Shown here one piece after another: positions 53,448 through 62,560 of a DNA stretch of 64,000 nt (the stretch's first letter is position 1; each line of letters begins with the position of its first letter). The stretch is from Occultella glacieicola. Its GTDB lineage: Bacteria; Actinomycetota; Actinomycetes; Actinomycetales; Beutenbergiaceae. The stretch lies in NCBI RefSeq assembly GCF_004353825.1, contig NZ_SMNA01000004.1:248001-312000 (forward strand), read 5' to 3'. A program made the translations under genes and the position numbers. Below the pieces are notes generated by a model. The model was not told the DNA's origin and made no database searches. It saw only the letters and a list, made by a program, of their open reading frames with translations.

Positions 53448-54422
53448 ATGCGCACCATCACCACCGTGGCGGTCATCGGGTCCGGGTACATGGGCGGCGG
53501 GATCGCCCAGACGCTCGCGGACGCAGGCCTGGCCGTGCGGATCGCGGACGCCACCGCCGACCTGGCCCGGACCGCGCACGCACGGATCCTCGCCGAGGCC
53601 GCCGACCTCGAGGCCTCGGGCCTGATGCCCACCGGTCATGCCGAGCGGGTCCGCGACAACCTCAGCTGGAGCGAGTCGCTCCGGGAGGCGGTCGACGGCG
53701 CCGACCTCATCGAGGAGGCGGTGCCGGAGGACCCGAACCTCAAGCGCCGGGTCCTCGCCGAGATCAGTGCCGTGGCCGCTCCCGAGGCGCTGATCGGGAC
53801 GAACACCTCGACGATCCCGCTCGCCCGGCTCGCCGATGCGGTGACCCACCCGGACCGGTTCCTGGTGGTCCACTTCAGCAACCCCGCGCATCTCGTCCCC
53901 GGCGTGGAACTGGTGGCCGGGGCACACACCGCGGACTCGACCGTGGCGGCGGTCCGGGCCATGCTCACCGGGATCGGCCGACCGAGCGCGGTGGTCGCCG
54001 ACGCCCCCGGTTTCGTCCTGAACCGGGTCCAGTACGCGATGGTGAAGGAAGCCCTGCTGATCGTGCAGGAGGGGCACGCGACCCCCGAGGACGTGGACAC
54101 CATCCTGCGCTCCACGCTCGGGTTCCGGGCCGCGTTCTTCGGGCCGCTCGCGATGCTGGACATGGCGGGTCTCGACGTCTACGCCGACTCCTTCCGGCTG
54201 CTCGCCGACGCGCTCGGGGACCGGTTCGCCCCACCGGAGATCCTCACGGACGCGGCGGACGCGGGCCGGCATGGCATGAAGAACGGTGCCGGGTTGTGGC
54301 GCGACTACACCGGCCAGGACGCCGGCGCCATCCAGGCCTGGCGGGCGCAGGCCTACTCGCGGATGAGCGCCCTGCTCGCGGACCTGCCCCCGGCCCCGAC
54401 CCTGACCAGGAGCACGGTATGA
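53448..54422 (+). CDS. 3-hydroxyacyl-CoA-dehydrogenase-like NAD oxidoreductase
   Basis: This 324-residue protein has a Rossmann domain (VAVIGSGYMGGGIAQTLADAG) and a helical C-terminal domain (APGFVLNRVQYAMVKEA). The catalytic His motif VVHFSNPAHLVPGVELV is intact. Relatives act on hydroxyacyl-CoAs, L-gulonate or carnitine, so the substrate may be a hydroxy-acid sugar. It overlaps the next gene (54419-54422, ATGA). Confidence 0.87.
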   Translation: MRTITTVAVIGSGYMGGGIAQTLADAGLAVRIADATADLARTAHARILAEAADLEASGLMPTGHAERVRDNLSWSESLREAVDGADLIEEAVPEDPNLKRRVLAEISAVAAPEALIGTNTSTIPLARLADAVTHPDRFLVVHFSNPAHLVPGVELVAGAHTADSTVAAVRAMLTGIGRPSAVVADAPGFVLNRVQYAMVKEALLIVQEGHATPEDVDTILRSTLGFRAAFFGPLAMLDMAGLDVYADSFRLLADALGDRFAPPEILTDAADAGRHGMKNGAGLWRDYTGQDAGAIQAWRAQAYSRMSALLADLPPAPTLTRSTV

Positions 54423-55360
54423 CGCCGTTCACGGCTGACACCTGGCCGATCGGCGTCGGTCTGCCGCAGCTCGTCGGCACCCTGACCGACGGCCGGGACG
54501 TCACCACGACCGGGCCGCACGCGTGGCGGCCGACGTTCCACGAGGTCGCTGCGGCCGGCTTCACCGAGATCGACCTGTTCACCACGTTCATCCGGATCTC
54601 CGAGCTGGACGACGACGGTCGCCGAGGCCTGCGCCGCCTGCTCGACGAGTACGGCCTGCGGATCAGCGCGATCCCGCTCGCGCGCCGGAGCATCCTCGAC
54701 CCGGACCCCGACCGGGCGGCCGCCAACCTGGAGTTCGCTCTGGCGACGGTCCGGGCCGCCGGTGAGCTCGGTGTCGGCACCGTGTGCGTCGGGCTGCACC
54801 AGCCCCTGACGGACGCGCAGCAACAAGCGGAGTGGTTCTGGCTCGAGCCGGGCGAGGAGAACCCGGAGGACCCCGCGGTCTGGGCGGCCGCCGTCGACGG
54901 CTTCCGCCGGATCGGCGAGGAGGCGGCACGAGCCGAGGTCCAGGTCTCCCTGGAGATGTACGAGGGCACCTACCTCGGGACGTCGGAGAGCTCGGTGCGG
55001 CTGGTCACCGACATCGGCCTGCCCAACGTGGGCCTGTGCCCCGACATCGGGAACATCGTGCGGCTGCACCGTCCCGTCGAGGACTGGCGGGTGATGCTCG
55101 AGCGGATGCTGCCCTACGCCAACTACTGGCAGCTGAAGAACTACCTGCGCGACCACGACCCGGCCACCGGTGCCTACTTCTCGGCGCCGGCCCCGCTGGA
55201 GAGCGGCTACATCGACTACCGGACCGCCGTCGGGATGGCCCTGGCGGCCGGGTTCTCCGGCCCGCTGTGCGTCGAGCACTACGGCGGCGACGGGCTGAGT
55301 GTCGCCGCCACCAACCGTGACTACCTGCGCCGCATCCTCGCGGCCAAGATCGCGAGCTGA
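54419..55360 (+). CDS. Xylose-isomerase-like TIM-barrel enzyme
   Basis: This 313-residue protein belongs to the sugar-phosphate isomerase/epimerase family. Metal ligands are expected in SLEMYEGTYLG (Glu), LCPDIGNI (Asp), and LCVEHYGGDG (Glu/His). Members include hydroxypyruvate isomerases, epimerases and the 3-oxo-isoapionate decarboxylase OiaC. Sitting directly before an erythrulose-kinase-like gene, decarboxylation to L-erythrulose is an attractive role, but I cannot prove it. Stop and next start are one base apart. Confidence 0.85.
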   Translation: MTPFTADTWPIGVGLPQLVGTLTDGRDVTTTGPHAWRPTFHEVAAAGFTEIDLFTTFIRISELDDDGRRGLRRLLDEYGLRISAIPLARRSILDPDPDRAAANLEFALATVRAAGELGVGTVCVGLHQPLTDAQQQAEWFWLEPGEENPEDPAVWAAAVDGFRRIGEEAARAEVQVSLEMYEGTYLGTSESSVRLVTDIGLPNVGLCPDIGNIVRLHRPVEDWRVMLERMLPYANYWQLKNYLRDHDPATGAYFSAPAPLESGYIDYRTAVGMALAAGFSGPLCVEHYGGDGLSVAATNRDYLRRILAAKIAS

Positions 55361-55361
55361 C

Positions 55362-57101
55362 ATGACCCACCTCGTCAACGACCCCAGGACGTTCGCCGCG
55401 GACGTCCTGACCGGCTTCGTCCGGGCGCACGCCGACCGGGTCCGGGAGGTGCCCGGCGGCGTGGTCCGCGCGGCACCGGCGGCGCCCGGGAAGGTCGCCG
55501 TGGTCCTCGGCGGCGGGTCCGGGCACTACCCCGCGTTCGCGGGGTGGGTGGGGGAGGGGATGGCCGACGGCGTCGTGTGCGGCAACATCTTCGCCTCGCC
55601 CTCTGCGGACCAGGCCGTCACGGTGATCCGCGCCGCGGACCGCGGCGCCGGAGTGCTGCTCGGCTTCGGCAACTACGCCGGGGACCGACTGCAGTTCGGT
55701 CAGGCGGCCCGGGAGCTGCGGGCGGACGGCATCGACGTGCGGATCGTCACCGTGACCGACGACGTCGCCTCGGCCGCCGAGCCCGAGCAGCGCCGGGGGA
55801 TCGCCGGAGACCTGATCGTGTTCAAGATCGCCGGCGCAGCCGCGGCCGCCGGCGCGGACCTGGACCGGGTCGAGCGGGTCGCGGCCCGGGCCAACGCCCG
55901 CACCCGGACCATCGGGATCGCGCTCGCCGGATGTACGCTGCCGGGCCAGGACGAGCCGCTGTTCACCGTCCCTGCGGGCCGGATCGCGCTCGGCCTCGGG
56001 ATCCACGGCGAGCCCGGGCTGAGCACCGAGGACCTCGGCAGCGCGACGGAGGTCGCCGACGACCTGGTCGACCGGATCCTCGCCGAGGCTCCCGCCGATG
56101 CCGGGCGGGTCGCCGTGCTCGTCAACGGGCTCGGTGCGACCACCCACGAGGAGCTGTTCGCCGTCTACGGGCGGGTGGCCGATCGGCTCACCGCGGCGGG
56201 CCTGGTGATCATCGCCCCCGAGGTCGGGGAGCAGGTGACCAGCCTGGACATGGCCGGGATGTCCCTGACCGTCACGTTCCTCGACCCCGAGCTCGAGCGC
56301 TATTGGACGGCGCCCGCGGACACGCCCGCGTTCCGTCGCGGCCGGCCCGGCCCGGTCGGGGCGGAACCGCCGCCCGCGGCCGCAGCTCCGCCCGCCGACG
56401 CTCTCGCGCCGCCACCCGCGACGGTGGTCTCCCCGGGGAGCGAGGACTCTCGACGGGCGGCCGAGGATCTGTTGCGCTCCGCCGCCGCGGTCACCCGCGC
56501 GCTCGCGGACCACGAGGCGGAGCTCGGCCGGCTGGACGCCGTGGCCGGCGACGGTGACCACGGTCAGGGCATGGTGCTGGGGGTCGGTGGTGCGGTCCGG
56601 GCCGCCGAGGAGGCGCACCTGGCCGGGGCCGGCCTCGGGGCCGTCCTCGACGCCGCCGGCCGGGCCTGGTCCAACGCTGCCGGTGGCACCTCGGGGGCGC
56701 TCTGGGGAGCGGCGCTGCGGGCCGCCGGGGCCGAGGTCGGCAACGACCGCGCCCCGGATGCCGACGGCGTCGCCCGGGCCGTGGACCGCGCGGTCACCGC
56801 CGCCGCAGACCTCGGGGGCGCCCGGGAGGGCGACAAGACCGTCATCGACGCGGCGGTGCCGTTCGCCGCGAACCTGCGTGCCGCCGTCGGGCAGGGGGCC
56901 GCGGTGCCCGCCGCATGGGCGAGCGCGGCGACCGCGGCGGAGGAGGCCGCCCGCGGCACCGCCGCCCTCACGGCCCGGCTCGGCCGGGCCCGCACCCATG
57001 GTGAACACGCCCGCGGTCATGCGGACCCGGGTGCCATTTCGTTCGCGCTCGTGGTCGCCGCGGTCGCGCAGTCGTCGACGGTCTCAGCGGAGGAATCATG
57101 A
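55362..57101 (+). CDS. DhaKL-type erythrulose/dihydroxyacetone kinase
   Basis: This 579-residue fusion has a DhaK-like domain ([19 protein letters not shown] with the substrate His) and, after a Pro/Ala-rich linker (about residues 325-360), an ATP-binding DhaL domain ([20 protein letters not shown]). In mycobacteria the same architecture phosphorylates L-erythrulose (LerK). The RpiB and TPI paralogue genes that follow match the next two steps of that pathway. It overlaps the RpiB gene by ATGA. Confidence 0.9.
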   Translation: MTHLVNDPRTFAADVLTGFVRAHADRVREVPGGVVRAAPAAPGKVAVVLGGGSGHYPAFAGWVGEGMADGVVCGNIFASPSADQAVTVIRAADRGAGVLLGFGNYAGDRLQFGQAARELRADGIDVRIVTVTDDVASAAEPEQRRGIAGDLIVFKIAGAAAAAGADLDRVERVAARANARTRTIGIALAGCTLPGQDEPLFTVPAGRIALGLGIHGEPGLSTEDLGSATEVADDLVDRILAEAPADAGRVAVLVNGLGATTHEELFAVYGRVADRLTAAGLVIIAPEVGEQVTSLDMAGMSLTVTFLDPELERYWTAPADTPAFRRGRPGPVGAEPPPAAAAPPADALAPPPATVVSPGSEDSRRAAEDLLRSAAAVTRALADHEAELGRLDAVAGDGDHGQGMVLGVGGAVRAAEEAHLAGAGLGAVLDAAGRAWSNAAGGTSGALWGAALRAAGAEVGNDRAPDADGVARAVDRAVTAAADLGGAREGDKTVIDAAVPFAANLRAAVGQGAAVPAAWASAATAAEEAARGTAALTARLGRARTHGEHARGHADPGAISFALVVAAVAQSSTVSAEES

Positions 57102-57556
57102 ACTGGCGGATCGCGGTCGGTGCGGACAGCGCCGGCTACCACTACAAGGAAGCCCTCAAGCGTGACCTGGAGGCCGACCCGCGCGTCTCGGAGGTGATCG
57201 ACGTCGGGGTGATCGAGGGGGATGGCACCGACTACCCGCACGTCGCGGTGGACGCCGCCCAGCTCGTGGCCGACGGTCGCGCCGACCGGGCCCTGCTGGT
57301 CTGCGGGACCGGGCTCGGCGTGGCGATCTCGGCGAACAAGGTTCCCGGGATCCGGGCCGTCACCGCGCACGACTCCTACTCGGTGGAGCGGTCGGTCAAG
57401 TCGAACAACGCCCAGGTGCTCACGTTCGGGGAGCGGGTGATCGGGCTCGAGCTGGCCCGCCGACTCGCCTCGGAGTGGCTCGGCTACACGTTCGACGGCG
57501 CATCCGCCTCCGCGGCGAAGGTCGCCGCGATCACGGCATACGAACGTCGTGACTGA
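57098..57556 (+). CDS. rpiB: RpiB-like erythrose/ribose 4/5-phosphate isomerase
   Basis: This 152-residue isomerase has the RpiB/LacAB fold with active-site Cys in [28 protein letters not shown] and the ADSAG start ([11 protein letters not shown]). In the erythrulose pathway the RpiB paralogue interconverts D-erythrulose 4-phosphate and D-erythrose 4-phosphate. It overlaps the kinase by ATGA and the TPI-like gene by eight bases. Confidence 0.9.
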   Translation: MNWRIAVGADSAGYHYKEALKRDLEADPRVSEVIDVGVIEGDGTDYPHVAVDAAQLVADGRADRALLVCGTGLGVAISANKVPGIRAVTAHDSYSVERSVKSNNAQVLTFGERVIGLELARRLASEWLGYTFDGASASAAKVAAITAYERRD

Positions 57557-58286
57557 GTTCTGGGTCGGCACGAGCTGGAAGATGACCAAGACCCTCGGAC
57601 CGGCCCGCGAGTTCGCGCGCGGGCTACGTGCCCGGCGGGACTGGCCGGTGCGCCCGTTCGTCATCCCGCCGGCCACCGCGCTGGCCACGGTCGCCGCCGA
57701 GCTCGGCCCGGACTCCCCGGTGCGGCTCGGCGCCCAGAACGCCCACTGGGAGGACGCCGGCGCCTGGACCGGTGAGGTGTCCGTGCCGCAGGTGGCCGAC
57801 GCCGGCGCGACGATGCTGGAGATCGGGCACTCCGAGCGCCGCGAGCACTTCGCCGAGACCGACGAGCGGGTCAACCTCAAGGTGCACGCCGCGCTGCGGC
57901 ACGGGCTGCTCCCGCTGATCTGCGTCGGCGAGTCGGCCGAGGTGCGCCGGGCCGGCGGGGCCGCCGAGTTCGTTGCGGACCAGGTCCGCATGGCCCTCGC
58001 CGGGGTCCCGGACGCGGTGCCGGCGCTGATCGCGTACGAGCCGATCTGGGCGATCGGGGCCGCCGGCCGCCCGGCCCAGCCCGAGGCCGTGGCCGAGATC
58101 GCGGCGACCGTCGCAGCGGCTGCGGGTGCCAGGGCGACGGTGCTCTACGGCGGCTCGGTGGACCTGGGCAACGCGGTGGACCTGGCCCTGGTGCCCGGGA
58201 TCGGCGGCCTGTTCGTCGGGCGCGCCGCCTGGCAGGTGTCCGACTACCTGAGCATCGTCGACCGTGTGGGTGAGCGCCTCGGCTGA
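57549..58286 (+). CDS. Triosephosphate-isomerase paralogue (LerI-like)
   Basis: This 245-residue TIM-barrel protein retains the catalytic triad: Lys in GTSWKM (residue 11), His in [11 protein letters not shown] and Glu in AYEPIWAIG. The phosphate loop region YGGSVDLGN is present. The operon context (kinase, RpiB) suggests L-erythrulose 1-phosphate isomerase (LerI) rather than glycolysis. The operon ends here with a palindrome at 58299. Confidence 0.88.
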   Translation: MTEFWVGTSWKMTKTLGPAREFARGLRARRDWPVRPFVIPPATALATVAAELGPDSPVRLGAQNAHWEDAGAWTGEVSVPQVADAGATMLEIGHSERREHFAETDERVNLKVHAALRHGLLPLICVGESAEVRRAGGAAEFVADQVRMALAGVPDAVPALIAYEPIWAIGAAGRPAQPEAVAEIAATVAAAAGARATVLYGGSVDLGNAVDLALVPGIGGLFVGRAAWQVSDYLSIVDRVGERLG

Positions 58287-58298
58287 GCGGGTGGATCC

Positions 58299-58345
58299 CG
58301 TCATTGCGTCACTGACCCGCCGGACGGGTCAGCGACGCAATGACG
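58299..58345. terminator. Palindrome family B, copy 2 (operon terminator)
   Basis: A 21-bp stem (58299-58319 with 58325-58345) has one A-C mismatch and a five-base loop. The core CGTCACTGACCC...GGGTCAG matches the stem at 45581-45621. It follows the last operon gene by 12 bases. The stretch to about 58540 is otherwise empty. Confidence 0.8.
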
Positions 58346-58541
58346 TGGAGCCCTCCCGTTCCGGGCCAATTCGGACGCGTCGGCATGGTCAGCCGCCTGA
58401 CCTGGCTCCGGCCGTCCTGGTCGTACTCGGTTTCGTCGGGTACGCCGCCCGCTCGGTGCTCACCGGCTCCTGAGCCGTCCGCAGGCCCAAAGCAGGCGCC
58501 CCGCCGGTCCGCCAGGTCGCGTGACTGGAGCGATCCGTCCT

Positions 58542-58851
58542 GTAAGACGAGGTGTCATACAACGGTGAGTATGCCAAGGGGGCACGAGCAGGCCGGGCGA
58601 CGGTTCGCCGTGGTGCTCCAGTCGGACGACCTCCCACTGTCCACCTGGGTGGTCGCGCCAACGTCCACGGGGCGGCGGGAGGCGTCGTTCCGGCCGGAGA
58701 TCACCATCGCCGGAGCGCCGACCCGGGTGCTCGTCGAACAGCTGACGGCGGTCGATCCGGAGTCAGGCTCGGGGCCAGGGTCGGGAGACTGACCCGTGAC
58801 GAGATGACCAGGATCGACAGGGCCGTGGTCGACGTGCTCGGCCTGGCCTGA
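58542..58851 (+). pseudogene. Degenerate mazF/PemK-type toxin gene
   Basis: The translated pieces lie in three frames and together resemble a MazF toxin. A start-like segment is in the first frame (RRGVI, 58544-58559), then PRGHEQAGRRFAVVLQSDD and STWVVAPTS in a second (58571-58780). RLGARVGRLTRDEMTRIDRA follows in a third (58778-58851). The shifts mean no full-length toxin can be made. No mazE antitoxin is seen nearby. Confidence 0.7.
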
Positions 58852-58985
58852 TCCGGCTGACCGACCGTACGCCGGCCGGCCCATGGCTCAGCTCTGCCCG
58901 TCCGCCCACGCCCGCGCGAGCGTCGACGCGCTGGGCGTGGGTCGAACGGCGCCCGAGCGGGTCGCCGAGCCCCTACCCTGCCGGT

Positions 58986-59366
58986 ATGACCGAGGATCCG
59001 TACGCGCGCGGCGTGACCGGCTGGGGCGAGCAGGGTCCGCCGGCGCCGCCGTCGAGCGGGTTCACGGCCGGGCGGATCGTCGCGCTGGTGGCCGCCGTGC
59101 TGGTGTGCTTGCCGCTGGCGCTCGGCGTGTGGATCCTGCTGACGAGCACCGTGCTCGCCGCCCCCGGGGCGGACCAGCACGGCTACGGCCTGATCTTCGG
59201 CACCCTCCTGACGGCCGTCTGCGTCCTGCTCCTGCTGCCGGTCGTGCCGTGGATCTTCGCGGGGCGGGCCCGGAGGATCGCCGGGTTCGTGTGCGGCGCG
59301 ATCGCGGTGGCGTTCGTGCTGCTGGTCGTCGGCGTCGTGCTCTACGGCCAGCTGACCGACCCGTAG
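58986..59366 (+). CDS. Small membrane protein, unknown function
   Basis: This 126-residue protein has a Pro-rich N-terminus and three hydrophobic helices (IVALVAAVLVCLPLALGVWILL; LIFGTLLTAVCVLLLLPVV; AIAVAFVLLVVGVV). A TACCCT box six bases before the ATG suggests a leaderless start. No family is recognised. It converges with the FAD-oxidoreductase gene. Confidence 0.75.
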   Translation: MTEDPYARGVTGWGEQGPPAPPSSGFTAGRIVALVAAVLVCLPLALGVWILLTSTVLAAPGADQHGYGLIFGTLLTAVCVLLLLPVVPWIFAGRARRIAGFVCGAIAVAFVLLVVGVVLYGQLTDP

Positions 59367-59375
59367 AGCGGCCGA

Positions 59376-61652
59376 TCAGCCCTGCCCGTCCGCCCAGGCC
59401 CGCAGCGACACCACCCGGGCGCTGTCGGTCCCGTTCGTGGCGGTGACCACCAGGCGCAGCGTGCTCGCGCCGACCGGCCGCTCGAGCGGGTGCCGGCGGT
59501 GCCGGTGCCGGTTGTCGGTGACGTCGGCGAGAACCCGCCAGCCGCCGTCGACCTGCGCCTCGATCCGGTAGTCGCGGACCAGGGTGGGCAGCACGTCGAA
59601 CGGCGTCCGGTGGTGGTGCAGGTTGATGAGGTCCTCGTCGAGGTCGTCGTCGAAGATCACGGCGATCTCGGTCAGGTCCACCGGTTCGTCCCAGGTCAGG
59701 GACAGGGTGGGCTGTGGGTCGTGCGCGAGCGGCTGGGAGATCCACATCTGCGGACCGGCGAACGGCCGCGCGTACCCACCGACCGCGCGCTCGGCCGCGT
59801 ACGCGTCGGTGGGGGCCTCCAGCCGCAGGCACACCGACCCGCGTCGCAGCACCTGCTTCCACTCCCGCCACTGCTCGGTGTAGCGCTCGTCCTCGCCGGG
59901 GTCGCGGTGGGTGAACGTCAGGACGCCCGGCAGTGGGGTGCACGCCGTGTGCACCCGCACGTGGGCGTTCGCCCGCAGCACCAGGAACGCGTTGCGCGCC
60001 GAGGCCGGGCGCCACCGCGCGGGCAGGGAGACCCACTGCTTCTCACCGGCGGGCACCTCTACCGTGACCGTCTCCACCAGCTCCCGTGGGATGTAGTTCT
60101 GGCCGAGCCCGGGGTCGTGGATCTCGAGCACCAGCTCGGTGTCGGTGTCGGCGTCGATCAGGATCTCGAGGCCGTCGAGGGCCGGGTCGACCGGGACCAC
60201 GAGCCCGAGCTTGGTGGTCAGGTCGAGGATGCCCGACGGCGTCGGCGCGGCCAGGGTGCGCAGCGTCGAGGACGCGCTCACTCGCGCGGTCAACGCGGCG
60301 TCGGCCGGGTCGTCATGGACCACGCCGAGCACCGCTGCGTCGGCGCGCACCAGCGCCCGCCGGACCGAGGCGACACGGTGGGTCGCCAGCTCGCGGGGAG
60401 TGACGCCGTCGGCCACCGCGACCGCGGCCGCCACCCCGGCGGCCTCGCCGATGACCGCACAGGTGGCCATCACCCGGGTGGTGCCGAACGCCACGTGCGA
60501 GGCCGAGATGTTGCGTCCGGCCATCCACATGTTCGAGACGTTCTGCGAGTACAGCGAGCGCAGCGGGATGTGGTAGTTCCCGTCCGGGTGCCAGTGCCGG
60601 GACCCGTGCTCGGTGGCGTACATACCGCCCGGGGGGTGCAGGTCGATCGACCAGCCGCCGAACGCGACCCGGTCGTCGAACTCCTCCTGGCCGAGCACCT
60701 CGTGCTGGGTGAGCGTGTGGTCGCCGACGAAGCGGCGGTACTCGCGCTTGCCCGGCACGGAGCCGACCCACTCCAGGGTCAGGTTGTCCGCGTCGTAGGA
60801 CCCCGAGTTCTTGATGTGGTCCCAGATGCCGTACACCGCGGCCTGCAGTTCGTCGCGGATCTCCTCGTTGTCGGCGACCACGTCCCGGTCGCCGCCCCAC
60901 TCGATCCACCAGTAGTCGCAGCCGTTCGCGTCCACCCGGATGCCGCGCAGCTCGGGGATGGAGGTCCGGGTGATGTCCTTCGCGAACGTCGGCGGCACGA
61001 ACTTCACGGGGTGGCCGACGTCCTTGGTGTAGAAGAGGATCGTCGATCCGAGGGTCTCCTCGTCGGCGCGCTCCGGCGCCCAGGACTCGCCGAGCTCGGC
61101 GCGCGACTCCCGGCCGGTGCGGTACCGGGCCCCGGCCAGGAACCCGACGAGACCGTCCCCGGTGGCGTCGACGAACGAGGTGGAGGTGAACCGCAGCCGC
61201 CGCTCCGAGCCCATCTGCCAGCCGGCGACCGACCGGATCGTGCGCTCGTCCTCGGGCCCGTCCGCCTCGACCTCGCGGATGTCGGTGTTCAGGAACAGGG
61301 TGATGTTCGGCTCCGCGCGCACCGCCTCGCTCACCACCAGGTCCCAGTAGTAGGGGTTGCCGTCGGCATTCGTGAACTGGTTCTCCACGAACAGCTCGCC
61401 CATGATCCCGGTCTCCCGGGCGTAGTGCTGCACGCCGTGTGCGGTCGCCCCGCACACCCAGACCCGCACCTCGCTCGAGGAGTTCCCGCCCAGCATCGGC
61501 CGGTTCTGGATCAGGGTCACGGTGGCGCCCCGTCGGGCGGCGCCGATGGCCGCGCACACCCCGGCGAGGCCGCCGCCGACGACGGTCAGGTCCGCGTGGA
61601 CGTCCTCGGTGGGGATCACGGGCGGTTGGAAGCGCTGCGGGGCCTGGGTCAC
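59376..61652 (-). CDS. FAD-dependent oxidoreductase with C-terminal beta-rich domain
   Basis: This 758-residue protein has an FAD-binding N-terminus (VVGGGLAGVCAAIGAARRG), a GGNSSSEVRVW motif and a second FAD contact AGRNISASHVAFGTTRVM. These are typical of the PF12831-type oxidoreductases that accompany polysaccharide gene clusters. The last 250 residues are beta-rich and discoidin-like, suggesting carbohydrate binding (inference). The GTG start overlaps the RpiR stop (61649-61652). Confidence 0.85.
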   Translation of the reverse strand: MTQAPQRFQPPVIPTEDVHADLTVVGGGLAGVCAAIGAARRGATVTLIQNRPMLGGNSSSEVRVWVCGATAHGVQHYARETGIMGELFVENQFTNADGNPYYWDLVVSEAVRAEPNITLFLNTDIREVEADGPEDERTIRSVAGWQMGSERRLRFTSTSFVDATGDGLVGFLAGARYRTGRESRAELGESWAPERADEETLGSTILFYTKDVGHPVKFVPPTFAKDITRTSIPELRGIRVDANGCDYWWIEWGGDRDVVADNEEIRDELQAAVYGIWDHIKNSGSYDADNLTLEWVGSVPGKREYRRFVGDHTLTQHEVLGQEEFDDRVAFGGWSIDLHPPGGMYATEHGSRHWHPDGNYHIPLRSLYSQNVSNMWMAGRNISASHVAFGTTRVMATCAVIGEAAGVAAAVAVADGVTPRELATHRVASVRRALVRADAAVLGVVHDDPADAALTARVSASSTLRTLAAPTPSGILDLTTKLGLVVPVDPALDGLEILIDADTDTELVLEIHDPGLGQNYIPRELVETVTVEVPAGEKQWVSLPARWRPASARNAFLVLRANAHVRVHTACTPLPGVLTFTHRDPGEDERYTEQWREWKQVLRRGSVCLRLEAPTDAYAAERAVGGYARPFAGPQMWISQPLAHDPQPTLSLTWDEPVDLTEIAVIFDDDLDEDLINLHHHRTPFDVLPTLVRDYRIEAQVDGGWRVLADVTDNRHRHRRHPLERPVGASTLRLVVTATNGTDSARVVSLRAWADGQG

Positions 61653-62560
61653 GGGGAACCTCCGGTGGATGGGGTGGTCGGGGGTCGGGTGAGGCGTGTG
61701 GGGGCGGGGACCTTCTGACCGCCGTAGGAGACGCCGAGGCCGTCCGGGACCTTCTGCGCGACGAGGACCCAGAGCAGGGCGGTGGTGAGGGTGTCGCCGA
61801 CCCGCCCGCTGAAGTAGTCGGTCCAGGCCGTGCCCTCGCGGGTCCCGGTGAACAGGGCGACGTCGGCATCCGTGGCGAGTGACGCGGTCGGGTCACCGGT
61901 GAGGACGACCGTGTGGGCACCGTTGATGCGGGCGAGGGCGAGGAACTCGGTGGCGACCTCGTCGCGCCCGGACCGGGTCAGCGCCAGGGCCACGTCGCCC
62001 GGCTGCATGAGGCTGGCCGCGACCCGGGCCGCCTGGGCGCCCTCGTGCCACCAGACCGGCCGCCCGATCCGGAGCAGCCGCAGCGACAGCTCGTGCAGGG
62101 CGATCGAGTCGCCCCACTCACCGTAGAGGTGGATCCGGGACGCGTTCGCGAGCCAGCCCGCCGCCCGGTCCGCGGCCGCCAGGTCGATCGAGCCCAGCGC
62201 CTGCCGGGATGCGCGGTGCTGGGCCGCGACGAGCACGCCGAGGACCTGGTCGGGGGAGTCGTCGGGTTGGATCTCGGTGCCGATGTCCCGCTGCCACCCG
62301 CCCTGGACCTCGCGGCCGTGCTCGGTGGCGATCGCCGCGCGCAGCGCCGGGAACCCGTCGAAGCCGAGCAGGTTCGCGAGCCGGGTCAGCGTCGCCGCGG
62401 ACACCCCGGCCGCCTGCGCGAGCCGGGTGATCGACTCCCGGCCGGCCGCGGCCGGGTCCGCGACGATGTGCGCGGCCGCGCGCGCGGTGGCGCCGGTCAG
62501 ACCGGGCAGGGAGTCGCGCAGGGCCTGCAGGGGGCTCGTCGAGTCGGCGTGGCTGCTCAT
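61649..62560 (-). CDS. RpiR/MurR-family regulator
   Basis: This 303-residue regulator has an N-terminal HTH (ESITRLAQAAGVSAATLTRLANLLGFDGF) and a C-terminal SIS sugar-phosphate domain (IHLYGEWGDSIALHELSLRL, MQPGDVALALTRSGRDEVA). It presumably senses a phosphosugar and controls the surrounding operon. Its ATG overlaps the stop of the unknown gene upstream (62557-62560). A Pro/Thr-rich tail ends the protein. Confidence 0.9.
   Translation of the reverse strand: MSSHADSTSPLQALRDSLPGLTGATARAAAHIVADPAAAGRESITRLAQAAGVSAATLTRLANLLGFDGFPALRAAIATEHGREVQGGWQRDIGTEIQPDDSPDQVLGVLVAAQHRASRQALGSIDLAAADRAAGWLANASRIHLYGEWGDSIALHELSLRLLRIGRPVWWHEGAQAARVAASLMQPGDVALALTRSGRDEVATEFLALARINGAHTVVLTGDPTASLATDADVALFTGTREGTAWTDYFSGRVGDTLTTALLWVLVAQKVPDGLGVSYGGQKVPAPTRLTRPPTTPSTGGSP

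Noticed and set aside
50267-55360. A stop-free frame of about 5 kb (1,697 codons) on the plus strand
   Set aside because: It is mostly an out-of-frame shadow of the permease, binding-protein, SDR and dehydrogenase genes, a usual effect of GC-rich codon bias. Only its last 313 codons (from 54419) are a real gene.
57549-58286. Housekeeping glycolytic triosephosphate isomerase
   Set aside because: It lies outside a gap-pgk-tpi cluster and inside a kinase-RpiB operon, as LerI-type paralogues do. A housekeeping role is not excluded.
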